From positions 1-48,363 of the forward strand of contig JADHMO010000013.1 in NCBI GenBank assembly GCA_016779995.1: a DNA stretch of 48,363 nt, read 5' to 3'. Every line of letters starts with the position of its first letter. The stretch's first letter is position 1. Made by a program: the position numbers and the translations under genes. A model generated the notes under the pieces. It saw only the letters and a program-made list of their open reading frames with translations. It was not told the origin of the DNA and searched no databases. The stretch is from Flavobacteriales bacterium. GTDB taxonomy: Bacteria > Bacteroidota > Bacteroidia > Flavobacteriales > UBA7312. Below are positions 33,728 to 43,120 of the stretch, one piece after another.

Positions 33728-35632
33728 TTACTTATCTTCTTTTACTTCTTCAAAATCTACATCAGTAACATCATCGGCTCCACCACCCTCAGCGTTAGGC
33801 TGAGCGGCACCTTCAGCACCTTGTTGCTCTTGTGTAGCTTTGTACATTTCTTCAGAAGCAGCAGTCCAAGCTGTATTGATAGTTTCCATTGCAGAATCTA
33901 TAGCAGCAAGGTCTTTACTCTCGTGTGCTTTTTTCAAACCTTCTAGAGCATCTTCAATAGGTTTTTTCTTGTCATCAGACAATTTATCACCATAATCTTT
34001 TAACTGCTTTTCAGTTTGGAAAATCATAGCATCGGCAGCATTAACTTTCTCTACTTCTTCTTTAGCTTTTTTATCTGCATCGGCATTCGCTTCAGCTTCT
34101 TTTTTCATTCTTTCAATTTCTTCATCTGAAAGACCCGAAGAAGCTTCAATTTTAATGTTTTGCTCTTTGCCTGTTGCTTTGTCTTTAGCAGAAACATTCA
34201 AAATACCATTAGCATCAATATCAAAGGTAACTTCAATTTGAGGCACTCCTCTTGGTGCAGGTGGTATATCTGACAATTGGAATCTTCCAATAGTCTTGTT
34301 ATCTGCAGACATCGGTCTTTCGCCTTGTAGTACGTGAATATCTACGGCAGGTTGATTATCAGCAGCTGTAGAAAAGACTTCTGACTTTTTGGTAGGAATA
34401 GTTGTGTTCGATTCTATCAACTTAGTCATTACTCCTCCCATAGTTTCTATACCTAAAGAAAGTGGCGTTACGTCTAATAAAAGAACGTCTTTTACATCGC
34501 CAGTAAGTACACCACCTTGAATAGCAGCTCCAATAGCGACTACTTCATCAGGGTTTACACCTTTTGACGGTTCTTTGCCAAAAAATTCCTTAACAATATT
34601 CTGAATAGCTGGTATTCGAGTAGAACCACCTACTAAAATAACTTCGTCAATTTCACTGGCAGAAATTCCAGCGTCTTTGATGGCTTGTTTACAAGGAGTA
34701 ATAGTCGCTTGAATAAGTTTATCGGCAAGTTTTTCAAATTGTGCCTTAGTTAAGGTTCTCACTAAGTGCTTAGGTCCTGAAGCTGTTGCTGTAATATAAG
34801 GCAAATTAATTTCAGTTTGAGCACTTGAAGAAAGCTCTACTTTAGCTTTTTCAGCCGCTTCTTTAAGACGTTGTAAAGCCATTGGATCTTGACGCAAGTC
34901 AATATTTTCTTCTGACTTAAACTCTTCAGCCATCCAGTCAATTAATACTTGGTCAAAGTCATCACCACCTAAATGGGTATCACCATTAGTAGATTTAACT
35001 TCAAAAACACCATCTCCTAATTCAAGGATAGATATATCAAAAGTACCTCCACCCAAATCAAATACAGCAATTGTTTTGTCTTGGTCGGCTTTGTCTAAGC
35101 CATAAGCTAAGGCTGCAGCAGTAGGTTCGTTGATAATTCTACTTACTTTCAAACCAGCGATTTCACCAGCTTCTTTGGTAGCTTGGCGTTGTGCATCATT
35201 AAAATAAGCTGGTACTGTTACTACAGCTTCTTTAACTTCTTGACCTAAGTAATCTTCAGCCGTTTTCTTCATTTTTTGAAGAATCATTGCCGAAATTTCT
35301 TGAGGCGTATATTTTCTATCGTCAATAAGTACTCTTGGCGTATCGTTGTCCCCTTTAACAACTTTGTAAGGCACACGCTCAGCCTCTTTTTGAAGCTTAG
35401 AGAAAGACTCTCCCATAAAACGCTTAATTGACGCTATGGTTTTTTCTGGGTTAGTAATAGCTTGTCTTTTGGCAGGGTCACCTACTTTTCGTTCTCCTCC
35501 CTCAACAAAAGCTACAATTGAAGGTGTTGTTCTTTTACCTTCACTATTAGGAATTACAACTGGCTCGTTACCTTCCATTACAGAAACACAAGAGTTGGTA
35601 GTTCCTAAATCAATTCCAATAATTTTGCTCAT
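33728..35632 (-). CDS. dnaK: Hsp70 chaperone DnaK
   Basis: A 634-residue cytoplasmic chaperone. The N-terminal ATPase domain carries [15 protein letters not shown] (4-18), [14 protein letters not shown] and [11 protein letters not shown]. The substrate domain begins near residue 390 ([14 protein letters not shown]), and the C-terminus ends with a disordered, acidic tail ([14 protein letters not shown]). It is the only gene of its transcript here; grpE and dnaJ are not adjacent. The upstream region has a strong sigma-54 type -24/-12 element (35675-35691) rather than a CIRCE operator. Confidence 0.99.
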   Translation of the reverse strand: MSKIIGIDLGTTNSCVSVMEGNEPVVIPNSEGKRTTPSIVAFVEGGERKVGDPAKRQAITNPEKTIASIKRFMGESFSKLQKEAERVPYKVVKGDNDTPRVLIDDRKYTPQEISAMILQKMKKTAEDYLGQEVKEAVVTVPAYFNDAQRQATKEAGEIAGLKVSRIINEPTAAALAYGLDKADQDKTIAVFDLGGGTFDISILELGDGVFEVKSTNGDTHLGGDDFDQVLIDWMAEEFKSEENIDLRQDPMALQRLKEAAEKAKVELSSSAQTEINLPYITATASGPKHLVRTLTKAQFEKLADKLIQATITPCKQAIKDAGISASEIDEVILVGGSTRIPAIQNIVKEFFGKEPSKGVNPDEVVAIGAAIQGGVLTGDVKDVLLLDVTPLSLGIETMGGVMTKLIESNTTIPTKKSEVFSTAADNQPAVDIHVLQGERPMSADNKTIGRFQLSDIPPAPRGVPQIEVTFDIDANGILNVSAKDKATGKEQNIKIEASSGLSDEEIERMKKEAEANADADKKAKEEVEKVNAADAMIFQTEKQLKDYGDKLSDDKKKPIEDALEGLKKAHESKDLAAIDSAMETINTAWTAASEEMYKATQEQQGAEGAAQPNAEGGGADDVTDVDFEEVKEDK

Positions 35633-35674
35633 GGTATATAATTTTAATTTGTTGCATTGTTTGCCTAAGTATGA

Positions 35675-35691
35675 AGCAAAGGCTGTGCCAA
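35675..35691 (-). promoter_or_regulatory. Sigma-54-type -24/-12 promoter for dnaK
   Basis: On the minus strand TTGGCACAGCCTTTGCT matches the RpoN consensus YTGGCACgnnnnTTGCw at all strongly conserved positions, with exactly 12 bases from GG to GC. It lies 43 bases before the dnaK ATG, giving a predicted leader of about 30 bases. No TAnnTTTG box or CIRCE repeat is seen in this interval. Confidence 0.7.
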
Positions 35692-35749
35692 AAGAAAATT
35701 ATTTAATGAAATGACATAAATTCAGAAAAAAGGGACAAAATGACAGACT

Positions 35750-36805
35750 TTATGGCTCTATAAAATTAAGCTCATTTGTTACATCTCCATTAGCTAACTC
35801 AATAAGGGTGGGGATATCAAGAAATTTACCTAAGGATTCGGCATTTAATCTAGAAGAAAAGACACCTCTACCATTTTCAATATTAGTATAAGTTGGGGGG
35901 TCTTGGAATATTACCGATGGTAAATTGTTAATTTCAATATATTGAGCAATGGCCTCTCCACCTATTAAGAAATAAAAATCAATCCCTCCTTGCCAATAGT
36001 CGTATTCTGGAAAACCATCTTCTAAACTTTTAGCGTTTATTCTCAAAATATTGATGTTTTCTTCAATACTATTTTTAACAAAATAAAAGAAATTTTCTCC
36101 AGTAATAGCTAACTCCATATTCTGATTGCCACTAATAGACTGAGAAAACATTTGAGGAAAACTTAAGTCTTTATATTTACGAACAACTTCGTTGGTTGTA
36201 ACGTTTTTTTCATAATAGTAAAAACGCATAAAGGGCTTATAAATCTTGCCAAAGGTTGAAGACGTCCATCTCAACCTATGTATTCTGTACTCATTATTTT
36301 TAAAGAATGTGATTTCATCTGTAAAGCCTGGGTTTATATCAAGAGGTTCGATGAGGTTTGTTGAGGAACGAGCTACGTAGTCTGAAACTACATTATGGAC
36401 GTATAAATGATAGGTCAAAGACTGATTGAGTGGTTCTGCTGTAATATATTCCACAGAATATTCGGTAGAAAATATGGTATCAAAACCCGTATTGAATCTG
36501 TTATTAGTAAGCTGATATTCAAGTTCTATTTCCTGTAGAGTGTCCCCATCGTTATCCAAACCGAAAAGAAAAACCTCTAAATCATCTTTAGCATAATAAA
36601 ATGAATCCGCTTCCTGAGCCATTGTGTAAGCGCTTTCTTGTCCTAAGAAAGCTTTATATATAACTATTCGTTGAGTATCGACGGTCTGATCTAGTAATCC
36701 GTAGATTACAGCCGTTTCTTTCCAAGGTGCATTGACCTCAAAATCTGTCTCACATGCCAATAATGTAGTTAATGCTAACAAACACAAATAGTAACTTTTT
36801 TTCAT
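35750..36805 (-). CDS. Lipoprotein of unknown function
   Basis: A 351-residue lipoprotein (lipobox TTLLAC, Cys18), then ETDFEVNAPWKETAVIYGLLD. The mature region is beta-rich with Tyr and Phe, and lacks cysteines. It may be distantly like the DUF4249 lipoprotein at 2577, but there is no receptor neighbour and I would not name a family. It is divergent from the coiled-coil gene. The -7 box TAAATTTG (36811-36818) ends 5 bases before its ATG, so its mRNA is probably leaderless. Confidence 0.8.
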   Translation of the reverse strand: MKKSYYLCLLALTTLLACETDFEVNAPWKETAVIYGLLDQTVDTQRIVIYKAFLGQESAYTMAQEADSFYYAKDDLEVFLFGLDNDGDTLQEIELEYQLTNNRFNTGFDTIFSTEYSVEYITAEPLNQSLTYHLYVHNVVSDYVARSSTNLIEPLDINPGFTDEITFFKNNEYRIHRLRWTSSTFGKIYKPFMRFYYYEKNVTTNEVVRKYKDLSFPQMFSQSISGNQNMELAITGENFFYFVKNSIEENINILRINAKSLEDGFPEYDYWQGGIDFYFLIGGEAIAQYIEINNLPSVIFQDPPTYTNIENGRGVFSSRLNAESLGKFLDIPTLIELANGDVTNELNFIEP

Positions 36806-36810
36806 AATGG

Positions 36811-36818
36811 CAAATTTA
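36811..36818 (-). promoter_or_regulatory. -7 box TAAATTTG, 5 bases from the lipoprotein ATG
   Basis: A perfect TAnnTTTG match on the minus strand with five bases before the ATG at 36805. The divergent gene's box begins 26 bases away at 36845. Confidence 0.55.
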
Positions 36819-36844
36819 TACTTTTAATTCTGATTAACACTTAG

Positions 36845-36852
36845 TACATTTG
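36845..36852 (+). promoter_or_regulatory. -7 box TACATTTG for the coiled-coil/panB operon
   Basis: A perfect TAnnTTTG match 18 bases before ATG 36871. The TTG in the box is in frame with the gene and could be mistaken for a start codon. Confidence 0.55.
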
Positions 36853-36870
36853 TGGCAAATTCTTAAAACA

Positions 36871-39150
36871 ATGAAAAAAATTATAAGCTTACTAATCGGG
36901 CTATCTGTATGCCTAAATCTATATACTCAAACATTACAAACAGAACAGTTCCAAAAAGAAATTTTCAAAGAAAATTTTAATTCTAGCAATTCAACTTTTT
37001 CTAGCTTGGTCGATAGTGAAAATTATATCATTATAGATAATGGCGACTTATTCTTGAATAGAACAAATCCGTTAGTACATCATATTATTTTTTCGAAAAA
37101 TATAATAAAATCGGAAGAATACAGAATTAAAACCGCTATCAAGAACGGTCCATCTACCAAAAGAAATAGTTATGCTGGTATTGTGATGAATACTCCTGTT
37201 GATGGCAGTGAAACAGTAGGGGTAGAAATCAATGGTAAACAAGAGTATCGCATCAGAAAAATAACAACATCTTCTAAATTTTTAAGTGGTACAGAATCTA
37301 ATGATGGCTGGGTAAAAAGTGAAAACATCAACAAGAACGAAGTCTATAATTACATCGACATCATTTCAAATCGTGGTAAATACGATTTATTCATAAACAA
37401 CAAACACATCAGTACTTTTGAAGCACCAGAACACACAAGTGGTGGGTTCGGCTTTATAATAGGTCCTAATTCTCAAGCTAGAATAGATTACATTACAATT
37501 TACGAGCAAGAAAAAGAGTCAACAAAGGAAGATTTGGTAAAAATTAAAACCCAATTGAATAATCTTTCTACATCAGCTAAAAAGTATGAAGTATTAGAAA
37601 AAGAAAACAATAACCTCAAGCAACAATTAACAAAAATTGAAAGTCTAAAAAAAGAAAATGAAATGTTAATTGAAAAAAACAATAAGCTTACAGCACTAAA
37701 AACAGATAATCAAATTTTAACTGAAAAATTGAAAAAAACCAGTTTAATAGAAAGTGAAAACTTAGTTCTAAAAGAAAAACTTAACGATTACTCTGATTTG
37801 CAAAAGGAAAATAAAGCCTTAAATCAAAAGATTGGACTATTGACAAAAGTAAATGAAGAAAATACACGCCTCAAAAATGATATAAAGAAAAATACGCAAT
37901 CTGTTATATCTTCAAAAAACGAGGTTATCAGCGCTACAAAATCTTTGGCTGATGTTAAAGAGCAACTAGAGAATGTAAAACAGGAGAACGCAGGGCTAAA
38001 AACAAAAGTCAATCAACTCAATAAGGAATTAACAACTATCAAAAATACTGAGAAGAGTTTAAATCAAGAGGTAAGTGCATTGAAAACTGCTCAAAAAAAC
38101 TCAACTTCTAAACTAAGCGCATCTCAAGGTCAAATGGAAAGCCTAAACACTCAAAAAAATAAATTAAGTGATGACCTTAAAAATACTCAAAAAGAGTTGT
38201 TATCCGCTAAAAATTTGATTGTGAAATTAGAGGGCGAGAAGAAATCTTTAGACTCAAAAATACAAAGCTTAAACAATGAGAGAATAGAGGTTGCTAAAAT
38301 GAAAAGTGAGAACGAAGATTTTAAAAACGGTTTTATTGAAATGGAAAGTGTTAACACTAAGCTTAGTCAAGAAGTCAAAACACTAAAAGCTGAAAACACA
38401 GACTATCAAAGAATCAAAAAAGAATATGAAACAACTCAGCTTTTATTGGAAAAAACCAATGCTCAACTTAAAAGTAAAACCGATGAAATAGTCAGTATGA
38501 AGAAAAAATCTTCATCTCTTCTAGAACTTCAAAGAGAACTTGCAGAATTAAAAAGTAAAAACTCTAAGCTTAATAGTCAAGTCACTACTTTAAATTCTAA
38601 AAACGAACAATTGGAAAAAAATGAGGCTAGTATTCGTAACTCACTAGAAAAATATTCCACTATGAATACAAAACTTAGCAAGTCATTAAATACAGCTCAA
38701 TTGACGAATGAATCCTTAAAATTGAAATACGACAAATTACAAGAACTAGAGTCTAAGTATGCAAGTATAGAAAAACGAAATAAGTTTTTAGAAGAACAAT
38801 ATGACATTGTTAATAAACAAAATGAAGAACAAAAACGCATTGCTGTTCAATTTGCAGAATCCTTTCAGCTAGAAAAACAAAAGAGTAAACAACTTCAAAA
38901 TGAGATTTTGAGCTTATATTCTGAAGAAGAAGCATCAGAAAATTCAAAAGATGTGGTTTATAGAGTACAATTGGGTATATTTGACGAATTGATTGATGTT
39001 GAAGGTATTGAAAACTTAACCACTATTCATACTCAAGCACAACAAGTCATTTATATTGCTGGTAAGTTTGATAATTTTAGTTCAGCTAGAGGTTACTTGT
39101 TGGAAATGAGCAAGAAAGGTTTCAAAGATGCCTTCATTGTAAAATTTTAA
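36871..39150 (+). CDS. Large exported coiled-coil protein with SPOR-like C-terminus
   Basis: A 759-residue protein. I start at ATG 36871 ([10 protein letters not shown]) since the frame's earlier TTG lies in the promoter box. Signal peptide 1-20. Residues about 25-195 look like a jelly-roll, concanavalin-type domain ([42 protein letters not shown]). Residues about 200-685 are one long coiled coil, rich in Lys, Glu, Asn and Ser with regular Leu. The last 66 residues (694-759; [12 protein letters not shown], then [18 protein letters not shown]) resemble a SPOR domain, which in other proteins binds peptidoglycan. A periplasmic spacer or scaffold is the simplest reading. I know no named family with this order. 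panB begins 2 bases after its stop. Confidence 0.82.
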   Translation: MKKIISLLIGLSVCLNLYTQTLQTEQFQKEIFKENFNSSNSTFSSLVDSENYIIIDNGDLFLNRTNPLVHHIIFSKNIIKSEEYRIKTAIKNGPSTKRNSYAGIVMNTPVDGSETVGVEINGKQEYRIRKITTSSKFLSGTESNDGWVKSENINKNEVYNYIDIISNRGKYDLFINNKHISTFEAPEHTSGGFGFIIGPNSQARIDYITIYEQEKESTKEDLVKIKTQLNNLSTSAKKYEVLEKENNNLKQQLTKIESLKKENEMLIEKNNKLTALKTDNQILTEKLKKTSLIESENLVLKEKLNDYSDLQKENKALNQKIGLLTKVNEENTRLKNDIKKNTQSVISSKNEVISATKSLADVKEQLENVKQENAGLKTKVNQLNKELTTIKNTEKSLNQEVSALKTAQKNSTSKLSASQGQMESLNTQKNKLSDDLKNTQKELLSAKNLIVKLEGEKKSLDSKIQSLNNERIEVAKMKSENEDFKNGFIEMESVNTKLSQEVKTLKAENTDYQRIKKEYETTQLLLEKTNAQLKSKTDEIVSMKKKSSSLLELQRELAELKSKNSKLNSQVTTLNSKNEQLEKNEASIRNSLEKYSTMNTKLSKSLNTAQLTNESLKLKYDKLQELESKYASIEKRNKFLEEQYDIVNKQNEEQKRIAVQFAESFQLEKQKSKQLQNEILSLYSEEEASENSKDVVYRVQLGIFDELIDVEGIENLTTIHTQAQQVIYIAGKFDNFSSARGYLLEMSKKGFKDAFIVKF

Positions 39151-39152
39151 CA

Positions 39153-39971
39153 ATGTCTGTTCATAAAAAGGTTTATAAAAAAATAACCACCCACTCGCTT
39201 CTAGAAATGAAGCAAAATAAAGAGAAGATATCTATGCTTACAGCATACGATTATACCTTGGCAAAAATTGTTGATTCTGGTGGTGTTGACGTTATATTAG
39301 TTGGAGATTCTGCCTCAAACGTAATGGCTGGTCATGAGACTACACTTCCTATTACTTTAGACCAAATGATATATCATACCGCCTCAGTAGTCAGAGCTGT
39401 TGACAGAGCACTAATCGTTGCTGATTTGCCTTTTGGTGCCTACCAAGGCAATTCAAAGGAAGCTCTCAATTCAGCAATTCGTATTATGAAAGAATCTGGT
39501 GCACACTCTGTAAAAATGGAAGGTGGGAGTGAAATATTAGAATCTATAAAGCGAATCCTCACTGCTGGTATTCCTGTAATGGGTCATCTAGGGCTTACAC
39601 CACAGTCTATTTATAAATTCGGCACATATACCGTAAGAGCCAAAGAAGAAGCCGAATCTAAAAAACTCATTGAAGATGCTTTACATCTTGAAAATGCAGG
39701 TTGTTTTGCTATTGTATTAGAAAAAATACCTGCAAAATTAGCGACTAAGGTTGCTGAAAAGTTAAGTATTCCTGTCATTGGCATTGGTGCTGGAGGTGGA
39801 GTTGATGGGCAAGTATTAGTACTTCATGATATGATAGGTATGACACACGAATTTAGTCCTCGTTTTTTAAGACGATATCTCAATTTATACGAAGATATAA
39901 AAGGTGCTGTTGGTCAATATGTATCTGATGTGAAAACTACCGATTTTCCTAACGAAAAAGAACAATACTAA
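39153..39971 (+). CDS. panB: 3-methyl-2-oxobutanoate hydroxymethyltransferase
   Basis: First enzyme of pantothenate synthesis: adds a hydroxymethyl group from methylene-tetrahydrofolate to 2-oxoisovalerate. 272 residues. Marks are [41 protein letters not shown] (split near residues 45-70), [18 protein letters not shown] and [19 protein letters not shown]. The start is 2 bases after the coiled-coil stop and its own stop abuts the pseudouridine synthase start, so three genes share a transcript. panC is not in the window. Confidence 0.97.
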   Translation: MSVHKKVYKKITTHSLLEMKQNKEKISMLTAYDYTLAKIVDSGGVDVILVGDSASNVMAGHETTLPITLDQMIYHTASVVRAVDRALIVADLPFGAYQGNSKEALNSAIRIMKESGAHSVKMEGGSEILESIKRILTAGIPVMGHLGLTPQSIYKFGTYTVRAKEEAESKKLIEDALHLENAGCFAIVLEKIPAKLATKVAEKLSIPVIGIGAGGGVDGQVLVLHDMIGMTHEFSPRFLRRYLNLYEDIKGAVGQYVSDVKTTDFPNEKEQY

Positions 39972-40646
39972 ATGCTAGAAGTCCTTTATGAGGATAATCA
40001 CATCATTGCAGTCAATAAAAAAGCGTCTGACATTGTGCAAGGCGACAAGACTGGAGATAGACCCCTACCCGAATACGTTAAAGATTATATCAAGAAAAAA
40101 TACAATAAACCAGGGGAAGTATTTTTGGGTGTAGTACACCGATTAGATAGACCCGTTAGCGGAGTTGTACTTTTTGCAAGAACAAGCAAAGCACTAAGCA
40201 GGTTAAATGAAATGTTTAGAGAAAAGAAAGTGCAAAAAACGTATTGGGCCATTGTTAAAAACAAACCTCAAAATACTAAAGATACTTTAGTGCACTATCT
40301 TTTAAAAAATCAGTCTAAAAATAAATCTCAAGCATTTAATAGAGAGGCTAATAATGCTTTACGTTCAGAACTAAGTTATGAACTTATTCATTCATTAGAT
40401 AACTATCACTTATTGGAAGTCAGTCCAAAAACTGGCAGACACCATCAAATAAGAGTTCAACTTGCTAAAATTGGTTGCCCAATTAAAGGTGATATAAAAT
40501 ACGGTTTTGACAGAACTAATAAGGATAAAAGCATACACCTACACGCTAGGAAAATAGATTTTATACATCCTGTTAAAAATGAACCTATAAGCATAACTGC
40601 CCCAACACCAAACGAAGCGTTATGGAAAAGCTGTAAAAACTATTGA
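39972..40646 (+). CDS. RluA-family pseudouridine synthase
   Basis: A 224-residue RNA pseudouridine synthase without an S4 domain. The catalytic Asp lies in VVHRLDRPVSGVVLFART. Other marks are KTYWAIVKN and the PKTGRHHQIRVQLA segment. It isomerises uridine in rRNA or tRNA; the target cannot be told (RluA, RluC, RluD or TruC-like). It is adjacent to the panB stop. Its 3' end overlaps the priA stop region on the other strand by 7 bases. Confidence 0.94.
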   Translation: MLEVLYEDNHIIAVNKKASDIVQGDKTGDRPLPEYVKDYIKKKYNKPGEVFLGVVHRLDRPVSGVVLFARTSKALSRLNEMFREKKVQKTYWAIVKNKPQNTKDTLVHYLLKNQSKNKSQAFNREANNALRSELSYELIHSLDNYHLLEVSPKTGRHHQIRVQLAKIGCPIKGDIKYGFDRTNKDKSIHLHARKIDFIHPVKNEPISITAPTPNEALWKSCKNY

Positions 40647-43060
40647 GGGTCGACATCTATTGTGAAGCGTACCGATTTGTATTGCGGCATCTTATGTACT
40701 GAATCTATCACTTTTAAAATATGCCTTTTTGACTGATTTAAAGATAAATCAGCTCCTATTTTCACTAATATATTTTTTAGGTAACGGTTTTTTATTCTTG
40801 ATACGGCTGGATATTCTGGACCAAGAACATTATGACTAAACGATTGACGTAAAACTAAGGCTAATTCTCTAGCAGCTTGATTGGTTAAATTATAATCTCT
40901 ATGCGAAACTATAATTGAAAGCAATTTGCAAAAAGGAGGGTAATAAAAGGTCTTTCGCTCTAGTAATTCGGAATGATACATGCTGAGATAATCGTTCCCT
41001 TGAACCGCATGAATTATATCATGATTGGCAGAATAGGTTTGAATAAGGACTTTACCTTGTTTATTTTTTCTACCTGCTCTACCTGCTACCTGAGCCATTA
41101 ACTGATAGGAACGTTCATACGAGCGAAAATCAGGAAAATTCAATAAGGCATCAGCATTTATAATACCAACAAGAGAAACGTGATCAAAATCAAGTCCTTT
41201 GGTTAGCATTTGAGTACCTATTAGTATGTCGATATTTCTATTTTCAAAATCATTAATAATGGTCTGATAGGCATTTTTTCTTCTAGTAGTGTCTAAATCT
41301 AAACGCTTGATAATAGCATCGGGAAAAAAAGGCTGCAATTCTTCTTCGACTTTTTCTGTACCATAACCTTTGATTTGAACCTCACTTGCACAAGCCTTAC
41401 ATTTTTTGACTAGATGTTCTGAATATCCACAATAATGGCACTTTAACAACTCTTGTTGCTTATGATAAGTTAGGCTTACATCACAGCTTTGACAGTTAGC
41501 AGTCCAACCGCAAGATTTACAACTACATACCGGTGCAAAACCTCTTCTATTTTGAAATAAAATGACTTGTTGTTTATTAAGTAAAGACTTTTCAATCTCT
41601 TCTAGCAAACGAGGTGAAAAAGCACCTTTCATTTGTTTTCTATGTGTAACATACTTGATGTCCTCAATATCTATCTCAGGCATGTTTACTCCTCCATATC
41701 TAGTTGATAGAGTTACCAATCCATATTTTTGAGACAAAGCGTTATGATAAGTTTCTAATGAGGGAGTTGCAGAAGCTAACAGTACTTTTGCTCCAAGTAA
41801 ATTGGCGTACATTATAGCGGTATCTCTAGCGTTATATCGTGGTGAACTCTGTTTCTGTTTAAAAGAACTTTCGTGTTCCTCATCAACAACTATTAAACCT
41901 AAGTTTTGGTAAGGTAAAAATATAGAAGAACGAGTACCTAAGACAATAGGAAAACGATTACCATTTAACACCTCAGACCATATCTCTCCCCTTTCATTAT
42001 TATTGAATTTTGAATGATAAACACCGACCTTATCTCCAAAATGTTTTCGTAAACGATTAATAATTTGTGTAGTCAATGCTATTTCTGGCAACAAATAAAG
42101 TACCTGTTCTCCTCTAGCAATTACCTCTTGTATGAGTTTGATGAAAATTTCTGTTTTACCACTAGAAGTTACACCGTGAAGTAATACGACCTCTTTACTT
42201 TCAAAGGATTTATTAATTTGATTTAAAGCAATTTGTTGCTCATCACTTAAATCAAAAGAAATTAAATCTTCATTTTCGTAAACTTCTATTCTTGAAATTT
42301 CTTTTTCTTCAATAGAAAATATACCTTTTTTTACCAAAGCATTAAGCGTTTGATGAGAAGATGACGAGACCTCTAACAATTCTTTAACAGTAATTGAAGG
42401 TGTTTTGTTTTCTTTAGTTAAATCAATGAATGAACGAAAGACTTGTTCTTGCTTTTTAGCATTCTTAAAAATTTTAAAATTGATATCCTTCTTTAAACAA
42501 GATACAAGACGGACGGATTTAGGTTTGTACTGCTCGTTTAACTCTTCTAATAATAAAACAACTTTTCTAGAGAGTAATGACTTTATGGTTGGAAAGATGG
42601 TTTTTTGATTTAATATTTTAGAAACCTCATTTAAAGTCAATTCCTTTTGTATTTCTAAAGCCTCAACAACTAAAAATTCCTTATCATTTAAGCTGCTTTT
42701 ATCAACTTCATTTTCTGCGATTTTCAACTTTGTTTCACTAGAAAGTTTCAATACTGAGGGTAATGCAGAATGCATCACATCACCTAAGCTACAACAATAA
42801 TAATTAGCTATCCATTCCCACAACCTAAATTGTTGATTTGAAATGATTGGCTGATGGTCTAAAACATTAATTATCGGCTTTGCTCTATAATTTTTTGGAG
42901 TTTCATTATGTATTTTAAAAACAATAGCTGTATAGAATTTTTTTTGACCAAACTGTACGACTACACGCATACCTTCTTGAATAGCTTCAAATTCAGAAGG
43001 CACTTCATAAGTAAAGCTATTTTGAAGAGGTAAAGGTAATATGACATCAACATAAATCAC
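40640..43060 (-). CDS. priA: Primosomal replication restart helicase PriA
   Basis: An 806-residue helicase that reloads the replisome at stalled forks. The N-terminal 3'-binding domain (about 1-105) begins YVDVILPLPLQNSFTYEVP. Walker A is HGVTSSGKTEIF, Walker B is VVDEEHESS, and the zinc-binding cysteine cluster comes in CSCKSCGWTANCQSC and CHYCGY, followed by KKCKAC. A later helicase motif is LIGTQMLTKGLDF, then QVAGRAGR. All parts are present. It converges with the pseudouridine synthase with a 7-base overlap. Confidence 0.97.
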   Translation of the reverse strand: MIYVDVILPLPLQNSFTYEVPSEFEAIQEGMRVVVQFGQKKFYTAIVFKIHNETPKNYRAKPIINVLDHQPIISNQQFRLWEWIANYYCCSLGDVMHSALPSVLKLSSETKLKIAENEVDKSSLNDKEFLVVEALEIQKELTLNEVSKILNQKTIFPTIKSLLSRKVVLLLEELNEQYKPKSVRLVSCLKKDINFKIFKNAKKQEQVFRSFIDLTKENKTPSITVKELLEVSSSSHQTLNALVKKGIFSIEEKEISRIEVYENEDLISFDLSDEQQIALNQINKSFESKEVVLLHGVTSSGKTEIFIKLIQEVIARGEQVLYLLPEIALTTQIINRLRKHFGDKVGVYHSKFNNNERGEIWSEVLNGNRFPIVLGTRSSIFLPYQNLGLIVVDEEHESSFKQKQSSPRYNARDTAIMYANLLGAKVLLASATPSLETYHNALSQKYGLVTLSTRYGGVNMPEIDIEDIKYVTHRKQMKGAFSPRLLEEIEKSLLNKQQVILFQNRRGFAPVCSCKSCGWTANCQSCDVSLTYHKQQELLKCHYCGYSEHLVKKCKACASEVQIKGYGTEKVEEELQPFFPDAIIKRLDLDTTRRKNAYQTIINDFENRNIDILIGTQMLTKGLDFDHVSLVGIINADALLNFPDFRSYERSYQLMAQVAGRAGRKNKQGKVLIQTYSANHDIIHAVQGNDYLSMYHSELLERKTFYYPPFCKLLSIIVSHRDYNLTNQAARELALVLRQSFSHNVLGPEYPAVSRIKNRYLKNILVKIGADLSLNQSKRHILKVIDSVHKMPQYKSVRFTIDVDPQ

Positions 43061-43120
43061 TACCTACAAAGATGTGAAATTGATTAGAATAATCCACAAG
43101 AAATGACAATAAGTTATTGG

